A stretch of 47,017 bases of DNA from CAZDQL01 sp964507325. Lineage in GTDB: Bacteria; Planctomycetota; UBA1135; GCA-002686595. The notes below the pieces were generated by a model. That model made no database searches. It worked only from the letters and a program-made list of their open reading frames with translations, and was not told where the DNA came from. The stretch covers positions 1 through 47,017 of the forward strand of contig CAZDQL010000051.1 in NCBI GenBank assembly GCA_964507325.1, read 5' to 3'. The position numbers were made by a program, and so were the translations under genes. This document shows positions 41,063 through 47,017 of the stretch, in pieces (within the stretch, counting starts at the first letter, position 1; each line of letters begins with the position of its first letter).

Positions 41063-44000
41063 TCAACCCCTGGTGAGCACCCATCCCGCCCAATCGCGCA
41101 GCGGGTGCCCCTCCCCACGCAGTGCCAGCTTCGCCTGCCACAGCGCCTCCGCCGGCTCGAGCCCCTCCTCCCACAGCTTCGTGTAGAAGATCTCGAAGAG
41201 CTTCCGAGTGGCCGCGTCGTCGACCTTCCAGAGGGAGGTGATCGCCGTCCGCACCCCCGCCGCGTGCAGGGACGTCTGCAGGGACTGGATGCCCTGGCCC
41301 GCGCGGCGTTTGCCGACGTTCGTCTCGCAGGCCGACAGCACGGCCAGCTCGCAGTTCGAGAGGTCCAGGGTCGCCAGCTCCTCCGCGGTCAGGATTCCCG
41401 GCACTCGCCCGCGCTCGTCCTGGCCGTGATTCGCGCCAGCCAGCGCCAACCCGCAGAGGGTCTCGGGTAGGTAGCCGGCGAGCGTGTCCTCCGTGCGGCT
41501 CAGCGTGCGTCGCAGCGCTTCGTCGGTCCGTTCAGCCGAGTCGATCATCGACAGCGTCTCCGACTCCGGCACGAACCAACCGTGGGTCGCGAGGTGGAGG
41601 TATCTCGCGCTGGATGAGAGCGCGAACAGCTCGCTCTTGGTGGCCTCGGCGCCCTCTCGCCGCTGCGCCTCGCCGTCTCGCAGGCTCTCGTAGAGCACGC
41701 AAGCCGCCTCGACCTCGAAGCGAGACTGGAGCAGGGGCCGGAAGCTCTTCGGCGCGCCGGAGCGAATTCCTGGCATCGGTGGGGTCGCGGTGAAGGCGCA
41801 AGGTTCAGGCGATCCGATCCCCTCCGCATCGAAGGCGATGCCGCCGAAGGCGACCAGGGTACCACTCGCCTCACTGCTCCTCTTCGGACGGGCCAGACGA
41901 GCCACGGAGGTTTCGATCCGCACCTCGAGAAGATCACCGACCCGGTCTCGACCGTCCCCGGGCAGCGCGTCGAAGGGTACGAGGTACAGGAATTCGTCGG
42001 GCACCACGCTCAACGCGCGCGGGCGTCCTTCTCCGAGGGCTTCGAGGCAGGGATCGAGCACGCGAGCCCGGAGGGAGCGCCCCGCGGAGAGCTCTGCATC
42101 TTCACCCGTGGACTGGACGGCGACCCCCCGTTCGATCGGCTCACCGAGCCGCGCTCTCCAGCCAGCGACGAGCTCCTCCAGCTCCGCGGCGGGACCGAGC
42201 TCGACGCGCCGCACCTCGCCATCGGGGGTGAGGACGAAGGCGAGCAGGGAGTCCACTTCGTGGATCGCTTGCGTGTCTGGATCCTCCAGGTGTCGCCGGT
42301 AGCGCAGGAAGCTCACGAGGGCCGTATCGTCCTCGAGGGCCGACGCCAGCTCCGGCACCGTCGGCATCTCACTCCTCATTCCCAGCTCTTCGAGCTGCAC
42401 GCGAATCACGCGCTGGAGCCGGTCCCGTTCGTCGGCCAGATCCACGAGATGGCGACGCCACTTCTCGACCTCTTCGGCACCGATCCCCATCGCCGTGGTG
42501 GACGGTCCCTGGCTCGCGGCCGCGAGGTCGCGCCGGATCCTGGCGAGATCCGCCAGCGCCGCCCCGAGCTCCGGGACCCGGCGCGCCGCGCGGCTGATCT
42601 CGGGCGAGCTCGTGGACGCCAGCCGCAGGCATTCGAGCGTGCGCAGCAAGGCCCTGTGCAGGCTCTCGCTGGTCTCGAGTTGCGGAGAGTCGCTCAACGC
42701 GAGTGCATCCTCGAGTCGCTGCAGGCCGCGGAGCGCGGCGGAGCGAGCCACGCGAGGAGCGAGCTCTCCGAATCCCTGCGCCGCGACAACCTGGCCTTCC
42801 AGGAGGGACGTGCACGCCGCGTAGAGGCCCTGCGAGTCGCCCAACTCCTTGCACGTCCGCGCGAGAGCCAGCGCGGTTCTGAGCCGGTCGGGGTGATCCG
42901 GAGGGAACAGGCGCTCCCGGGCGGTGTGAACCAGCACCTCCAGCTCGAGCGCCCCGGCAGGATCGCCCAGCGCCTTGCGCGTCGCTGCGAGGTTCTGCTT
43001 GGTGATGAGAAGGTGGGGGTGATCCGCGGGGAGCAGGCGCTCTCGGGCCGCATGGACGTGCTCCTCCAGCTCGAGCGCGCCCCTGTGGTCACCCATCCGT
43101 TTGAGCGTCACGGCGAGGTTCAGCTGCGCCGCGAAGAGGTCAGGGTGGTCGGGAGGCAGGGAGCGCTCGCACGTGGCGTGGACCTGCTCGAACAGCTTCT
43201 GGGCACCCCGCCAGTCGCTGAGCGCCAGGCGTGTGACCGCGAGACTGCGCATGCTCTCGAGCAGGGCGGGATGGTCCGCGTCGAGTGAGCTCTCGCGCAT
43301 GGCGTGGACGTGCTCCTTGAGCTCGAGCGCGCCCCTCAGGTCGCCGATCTTGCCGCGAATCCTGGCGAGGTTCAGCTTCACGACGAGGAGGTCCCGGTGG
43401 CCCGCGGGCAGCAGGCGCTCCCGGACCGCGTGGACGTGTTCGAACAGCTCCAGGGCGCTGGAGAGGTCGCCCAGCTCCTTGAGCGTGACGGCGAGGTTGT
43501 GCTTGATGCTGAGGAGTTGGGGGTGATCCGCGGGGAGCAGGCGCTCTCGGGTCGCATGGACCTCTTCCTCGAGCTCGAGCGCGCCCAGGAGATCGCCCAG
43601 CTTGGTGCGCGTGGCGGCCAGATTCAGCTTGGCGCGCAGGAGGTCGGGGTGATCGGCGGGGAGCTGGCGCTCCCGGACCGCGTGGATGTACGCGAACAGC
43701 TCCCGCGCTCCTTGATAGTCGCCCATTTCCTTGCGCACGACGGCGACGTTGGTCTTGGCGCGCAGGAGGTCGGTGTGTTCGGCGGAGAGCAGGCGCTCTC
43801 GGGCGGCGTGGACGTGCTCGTAGAGCTCCCGGGCTCTGGGGAGATCGCGCCGACTGAGGCACGCGCCGGCGAGGTTCAGCTGGACGCGCAGGAGGTCGGT
43901 GTGGTCGGGGGGTCGGGATCGTACGCGCTGCCGCAGCGTCCACGCCTGGCCCCGATACGCCGTGGACACGCCACCGACTCGGCCAGCCCAGTATCCCAGG

Positions 44001-44566
44001 TGCTCGGAGACGTTCGCGATCTGCTCGCTTCTCTCCGCGCCCGGGGTGCCGAGCACGTCGTCGAGAGCGCTCGAGAGAAGCTCCCGCGCTGCTTCGAAGT
44101 CCTTGCGCTCCCGCAGTTCCTCGTACTGGGCCAGTGCTTCTCGGCCCCGCTCGGCGGCGGCCCGGGTGGCATCGCTTTCGGGTGCCGCCATGAGGTGCAA
44201 CGTCAATGAGCCCGCCTCACCCACTGGCGTCGACACGAACACCGCCAGCTGGCAGCCCTGCGCGACTTCGAGCTTCGCGTAGGGCACCGTGCCGCCGCCC
44301 GAGTCGTCATCGCTGGCGAGCGGGGTGCCGGCGACGGCGTCTTCGATCTCGAGCTGGAGGTCCAACTCGGAGATTGCCCAGACGTGCAGACTCCCCTCGA
44401 ACTCCACCTCGTACTCCGCGACCACCGTGGGGCCGCCGCCCTCGCTCAGCGAGGGAGCGTCCGCGGCGATCTCGAGCTCCAGGATGCGATCGAAGGGGGA
44501 GGGCGGGAGCGGCTCTTCGTCCTCGACCAGAACGAGCGGGAGGAGCGCAAGTGCCGAGGTCAGCAT
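41063..44566 (-). CDS. Exported TPR-CHAT caspase-like protein
   Basis: 1167 aa from the ATG at 44566 (MLTSALALLPLVLV, a short hydrophobic leader). The frame is open for 43 more codons upstream, but those codons cross the promoter hairpin. Residues of about 25-130 look like a PPC-type beta-sandwich (LDLQLEIEDAVAG, ASDDDSGGGTVPY). Residues 241-576 are eight kinesin-light-chain-type TPRs of exactly 42 aa (GALELEEHVHAARERLLPAD is typical). The C-terminal CHAT domain (about 820-1167) has the catalytic dyad H995 (LHLATHGWF) and C1080 (VLSACETN), and ends with SLWKVDDAAT and the QAKLAL helix. CHAT domains are caspase-like peptidases, mostly in signalling or defence. A secreted form with a PPC-like domain is less usual. 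No partner gene is evident. Confidence 0.85.
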   Translation of the reverse strand: MLTSALALLPLVLVEDEEPLPPSPFDRILELEIAADAPSLSEGGGPTVVAEYEVEFEGSLHVWAISELDLQLEIEDAVAGTPLASDDDSGGGTVPYAKLEVAQGCQLAVFVSTPVGEAGSLTLHLMAAPESDATRAAAERGREALAQYEELRERKDFEAARELLSSALDDVLGTPGAERSEQIANVSEHLGYWAGRVGGVSTAYRGQAWTLRQRVRSRPPDHTDLLRVQLNLAGACLSRRDLPRARELYEHVHAARERLLSAEHTDLLRAKTNVAVVRKEMGDYQGARELFAYIHAVRERQLPADHPDLLRAKLNLAATRTKLGDLLGALELEEEVHATRERLLPADHPQLLSIKHNLAVTLKELGDLSSALELFEHVHAVRERLLPAGHRDLLVVKLNLARIRGKIGDLRGALELKEHVHAMRESSLDADHPALLESMRSLAVTRLALSDWRGAQKLFEQVHATCERSLPPDHPDLFAAQLNLAVTLKRMGDHRGALELEEHVHAARERLLPADHPHLLITKQNLAATRKALGDPAGALELEVLVHTARERLFPPDHPDRLRTALALARTCKELGDSQGLYAACTSLLEGQVVAAQGFGELAPRVARSAALRGLQRLEDALALSDSPQLETSESLHRALLRTLECLRLASTSSPEISRAARRVPELGAALADLARIRRDLAAASQGPSTTAMGIGAEEVEKWRRHLVDLADERDRLQRVIRVQLEELGMRSEMPTVPELASALEDDTALVSFLRYRRHLEDPDTQAIHEVDSLLAFVLTPDGEVRRVELGPAAELEELVAGWRARLGEPIERGVAVQSTGEDAELSAGRSLRARVLDPCLEALGEGRPRALSVVPDEFLYLVPFDALPGDGRDRVGDLLEVRIETSVARLARPKRSSEASGTLVAFGGIAFDAEGIGSPEPCAFTATPPMPGIRSGAPKSFRPLLQSRFEVEAACVLYESLRDGEAQRREGAEATKSELFALSSSARYLHLATHGWFVPESETLSMIDSAERTDEALRRTLSRTEDTLAGYLPETLCGLALAGANHGQDERGRVPGILTAEELATLDLSNCELAVLSACETNVGKRRAGQGIQSLQTSLHAAGVRTAITSLWKVDDAATRKLFEIFYTKLWEEGLEPAEALWQAKLALRGEGHPLRDWAGWVLTRG
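42839..43846 (-). repeat. Eight tandem 126-bp units encoding TPRs
   Basis: The coding sequence for residues 241-576 of the CHAT protein consists of eight consecutive 126-bp units with no indels. Conserved DNA blocks include the region coding for HVHAxRERLLPADHPDLL. The units have diverged at many positions, so this is an old protein-level repeat rather than a recent tandem duplication. Confidence 0.85.
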
Positions 44567-44602
44567 GGCAGGATTCGAGTGTGGGGGCTGAACGGGTCGG
44601 TC

Positions 44603-44608
44603 ATTGTA
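44603..44608 (-). promoter_or_regulatory. Candidate -10 box of the TPR-CHAT gene
   Basis: TACAAT on the minus strand, five of six consensus bases, about 37 nt before the ATG at 44566. The -35 position coincides with the centre of the dyad at 44615-44644 and has no consensus match, which suggests an activator-dependent or otherwise regulated promoter. Confidence 0.35.
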
Positions 44609-44614
44609 GCCGGG

Positions 44615-44644
44615 GGCCTCCGCAGGGATCCTCCTGCGAAGGCC
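44615..44644. promoter_or_regulatory. Long dyad in the divergent CHAT/PQQ control region
   Basis: The arms GGCCT-C-CGCAGG (44615-44626) and CCTGCG-A-AGGCC (44633-44644) pair over 11 bp with one C-A mismatch around a 6-nt loop (GATCCT). It covers the expected -35 of the CHAT gene and lies about 80 nt upstream of the PQQ-protein start. Confidence 0.4.
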
Positions 44645-44726
44645 TCGCCCGCAGGCCCGCGGATCTGTGCAACGAGTAGGTTGGACGCGGGCCATTCCCC
44701 GATCGCGACGGCATCATTGGGGGGCC

Positions 44727-46064
44727 ATGTCGATCTCCATCCTGCTCCTTTCCCTCGCGCTCCAGGATCCCGTCGCCCCCGCTGACGAGGCCCGCACCGT
44801 CCACTGGCCCTCCTTCCGCGGTCCCTCCGCGAGTGGGTTGGCGCTCGGCTTCGAGACGGTCGAAGGCTTCGACGTGGAGAAGGGGGAGAACGTCCTCTGG
44901 CGTGTGGAGGTGCCGGGGTTGGCGCACTCCTCGCCGGTGATCTGGGGAGAGCGCATCTACCTCACCACCGCGGTCAAGGAGGGGGAGGATCCCGAGCTCA
45001 AGGTCGGGCTCTACGGCAGCGTCGAGTCGGTCGAAGACGACTCGGTGCACGAGATGCGGGTCCTGTGCCTCGACAAGGCGGACGGCCGAGTGCTCTGGGA
45101 TCGCCTGGCCTGGAAGGGAGTGCCCGCGATCAAGCGCCACCCCAAGGGGAGCCACGCCGCCTCCACCCCCGCCACCGACGGGGAGCACGTGCTGGCCTTC
45201 TTCGGGAGCGAGGGGCTCTACTGCTACGACCGCGCCGGGGAGCTGCTCTGGAAGAAGGACTTCGGGACCCTCGACGCTGGCTGGTACGTCGCCCCCGGTT
45301 GCCAGTGGGGCTTCGGCAGCTCACCGGTGATCCACGGCGAGCGGGTGATCGTGCAGTGCGACGTGCAGGAGAACTCCTTCCTGGCGGCCCTCGATCTGAA
45401 GACCGGCGAGGAGCTGTGGCGCACCCCGCGCGACGAGGTGCCCACCTGGAGCACGCCCACCGTAGACGTGCGCGAGGGTCGCTCCCAGGTCCTGTGCAAC
45501 GGCTACAAGCACATCGGTGGCTACGACCTGGAGACGGGGAAGCCCCTCTGGTGGTTGGAGGGGGGCGGCGACATCCCCGTCCCCACGCCGATCGTCGGCA
45601 ACGACCTGGTGTACGTGACGAACGCCCACGGGATGGCGGCGCCGATCCTCGCCATCGAGGCGACCGCCGAGGGCCAGTTGGAGCTCCCCTGCGACTCCGT
45701 GCCCTGGTACCACGTGCGCCGCGGCAACTACATGCAGACGCCGCTCTTGGTGGGGGAGATGCTCTTCCTCTGCGCCGACCACGGCGTGCTCGCCTGCTAC
45801 GACGCACTGACCGGTGAGCTCTTCTTCCGCGAGCGCGTGGGGGCTGGCAAGACCGGCTTCACCCCGTCGATCGTGGCGGCGGACGGCAAGCTCTACGTCA
45901 CGGGGGAAGACGGCGAGGTGTTCGTGGCGAGGATCGGTAAGGAGTTCGAAATCGCGGGCCCCTTCTACCTGGGGGAGGAGTGCATGGCGACCCCGGCGAT
46001 CTCCGCGGGAGTGGTCTACTGGCGCACGTGCGGGCATCTGATCGCCGTGGGAACGGGGGAGTGA
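44727..46064 (+). CDS. PQQ-like beta-propeller repeat protein, secreted
   Basis: 445 aa from the ATG at 44727 with a G-rich ribosome site and a signal peptide (MSISILLLSLALQ). It contains repeated propeller blades with the tryptophan-docking pattern: GENVLWRVEVPG, DGRVLWDRLAW, LDLKTGEELWRTP, YDLETGKPLWWLEG and YDALTGELFFRERV. HWPSFRGPSASGLALG at the N-terminus is the usual opening of this planctomycete family. Blade sequence resembles BamB and quinoprotein dehydrogenases. The Asp/Glu and Ca ligands of true dehydrogenases are not evident, so it is more likely a scaffold or binding protein. A second protein of the same type follows after 50 nt. Confidence 0.8.
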   Translation: MSISILLLSLALQDPVAPADEARTVHWPSFRGPSASGLALGFETVEGFDVEKGENVLWRVEVPGLAHSSPVIWGERIYLTTAVKEGEDPELKVGLYGSVESVEDDSVHEMRVLCLDKADGRVLWDRLAWKGVPAIKRHPKGSHAASTPATDGEHVLAFFGSEGLYCYDRAGELLWKKDFGTLDAGWYVAPGCQWGFGSSPVIHGERVIVQCDVQENSFLAALDLKTGEELWRTPRDEVPTWSTPTVDVREGRSQVLCNGYKHIGGYDLETGKPLWWLEGGGDIPVPTPIVGNDLVYVTNAHGMAAPILAIEATAEGQLELPCDSVPWYHVRRGNYMQTPLLVGEMLFLCADHGVLACYDALTGELFFRERVGAGKTGFTPSIVAADGKLYVTGEDGEVFVARIGKEFEIAGPFYLGEECMATPAISAGVVYWRTCGHLIAVGTGE

Positions 46065-46114
46065 TAAACTCCCCCCCCCACTAGGCGCGATCCCCTTTAC
46101 TTGGAGTGAACCCC

Positions 46115-47017
46115 ATGGCCGCTCGTCTCGTCCCGTGCGTTTTCGCGACCGGAGCTCTCCTCGCTTCCACAACTGCCCTCGCCGACGACTGGACCCAGTG
46201 GCGCGGTCCGACGCTGAATGGAATCTCGACCGAGACGGGGTGGAAGGTCGAGGGGCGTGAGAAGCCCGCCTGGAGGGCCGAGGTGGGATTGGGCTACTCC
46301 ACCGTCTCGGTGGCGAAGGGGCGCGTCTACACCTGCGGCTTCGACAAGGAAGCGGAAGTCGACGTGGTGTGGTGCTTCGACGCGGAGACCGGCGAAGAGG
46401 TCTGGGCCTACGACTACCCCGCGAAGATCTGGGCCCGCGCCCACGGGGGCGGGACCCTGAGCACCCCCTCGGTGGACGGGGACCTCGTCTACGTCTTCAA
46501 CCGGGAGGCGAACTTCTCCTGCTTCGACGCCGAGACCGGCGACCTGCACTGGCAGGAGAACCTGAAGGAGAAGCACGGTCTGACCTCGCCCACCTGGGGC
46601 TTCGCCGCCTCCCCCCTGATCCTGGAGGAGTGCGTGCTGCTCAACGCGGGCAAGGTGCTGGCCTTCGAGAAGGGGACCACCAAGCTCCTCTGGGAGAGCG
46701 AGAAGGACTACGGCCACGCCTACTCCACCCCCACCGTCTGCACCCTGGCGGGGAAGGAGTGCCTGGCCGTCATCGGCGGCGACGGTCTGGCGGTTCTCGA
46801 GCGCAGGGGAGGGAAAGAGCTGGCCTTCTACCCCTGGAAGACGCGCTACGACATCAACGCCGCCTCGCCGCTGATCGTCGGCGACGACCGCGTGGTGATC
46901 GCCTCCGGCTACGGGCACGGCGGGGCGATGCTGCGCTTCACCGGCAAGGAGCTGGAGCTGCTCTGGGAGAGCAAGAACCTGCGCAACCACATGATGACCA
47001 CCATGCTGATCGGCGAC
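46115..47017 (+). CDS. PQQ-like beta-propeller protein (C-terminus beyond window)
   Basis: 301 codons are visible from the ATG at 46115 to the right window edge, with GGAGTG about 8 nt upstream. The signal peptide (MAARLVPCVFATGALLASTT, then ALA-DD) is followed by DWTQWRGPTLNGISTETGW, the standard N-terminus of planctomycete PQQ-like proteins. Blades include CFDAETGEEVWAYDYP, CFDAETGDLHWQENL and LAFEKGTTKLLWES. It is a paralogue of the preceding protein and is probably cotranscribed with it. Function is unknown; a role as extracytoplasmic binding protein is inferred from the fold. Confidence 0.8.
   Translation, partial: MAARLVPCVFATGALLASTTALADDWTQWRGPTLNGISTETGWKVEGREKPAWRAEVGLGYSTVSVAKGRVYTCGFDKEAEVDVVWCFDAETGEEVWAYDYPAKIWARAHGGGTLSTPSVDGDLVYVFNREANFSCFDAETGDLHWQENLKEKHGLTSPTWGFAASPLILEECVLLNAGKVLAFEKGTTKLLWESEKDYGHAYSTPTVCTLAGKECLAVIGGDGLAVLERRGGKELAFYPWKTRYDINAASPLIVGDDRVVIASGYGHGGAMLRFTGKELELLWESKNLRNHMMTTMLIGD

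Noticed and set aside
42839..43846. Regular 126-bp repeats, considered as a CRISPR or satellite array
   Set aside because: The repeats are in frame, code for 42-residue TPRs and have no unique spacers.
41063..44566. TPR-CHAT protein as part of a type III-E CRISPR (Craspase) system
   Set aside because: No Cas genes or repeats are nearby, and the protein has an export leader and a PPC-like domain.
46071..46079. A run of nine C bases between the PQQ genes, with a similar run at 4719-4727, as phase-variable tracts
   Set aside because: Both lie in non-coding spacers of a very GC-rich genome, and no frame or promoter spacing is clearly changed by their length.

Overview
The window is very GC-rich and gene-dense, with long G/C-ending reading frames, many long secreted proteins, CxxCH haem motifs joined to beta-propellers, DUF1573, PQQ-like propellers, heparinase-type lyases and a TPR-CHAT protein. 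This combination points to a planctomycete (Planctomycetota). I infer this from gene content only: there is no rRNA or other taxonomic marker, and I see no tRNA, CRISPR array, insertion sequence or phage gene.

Layout. 1-770 (-): a secreted protein cut by the window edge. 1259-3061 (+): a VKOR-DsbA-DsbA disulfide enzyme, convergent with 3058-4620 (-), a DUF1573 surface protein. 4783-14210 (+): a tightly packed seven-gene unit with a VOC protein, DhaK, DhaL, an LsrF-type aldolase/thiolase, an exported D-lyxose-isomerase-like cupin, a hydrazine-synthase-alpha-like dihaem protein carrying a C-terminal FGE/SUMF domain, and a fused hydrazine-synthase-beta/gamma-like protein (seven-bladed propeller plus dihaem CCP/MauG domain). 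14232-20991 (-): a seven-gene tripartite export operon (Cys-rich secreted protein, TolC-like, HlyD-like, ABC ATPase, two FtsX-type permeases, Cys-rich lipoprotein). 21346-25633 (+): a second, diverged alpha-like plus beta/gamma-like pair. 25714-29714 (+): a LolD-type ATPase and a large FtsX-type permease. 29825-30712 (+): a membrane protein of unknown function. 30725-36461 (-): an M23 peptidase/PKD/GH36-like/discoidin fusion and a GH51-like arabinofuranosidase. 36782-41010 (+): a heparinase II/III-type lyase and a large alpha/beta-hydrolase esterase. 41063-44566 (-): a secreted TPR-CHAT protein. 44727-end (+): two PQQ-like beta-propeller proteins, the second cut by the window edge.

The most striking content is two complete sets of hydrazine-synthase-like alpha and beta/gamma subunits in a neighbourhood with no visible anammox gene. 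One set sits in a probable operon with sugar isomerase, ketose kinase and LsrF-type genes. I infer a periplasmic multihaem redox complex of unknown substrate, duplicated and diverged, with one copy fused to an FGE-like module. ABC export systems lie between and beside the two sets. The 30.7-41 kb block looks like a polysaccharide-degradation locus (arabinofuranosidase, GH36-like enzyme, lyase, esterase), with dyad symmetries in its central divergent control region.
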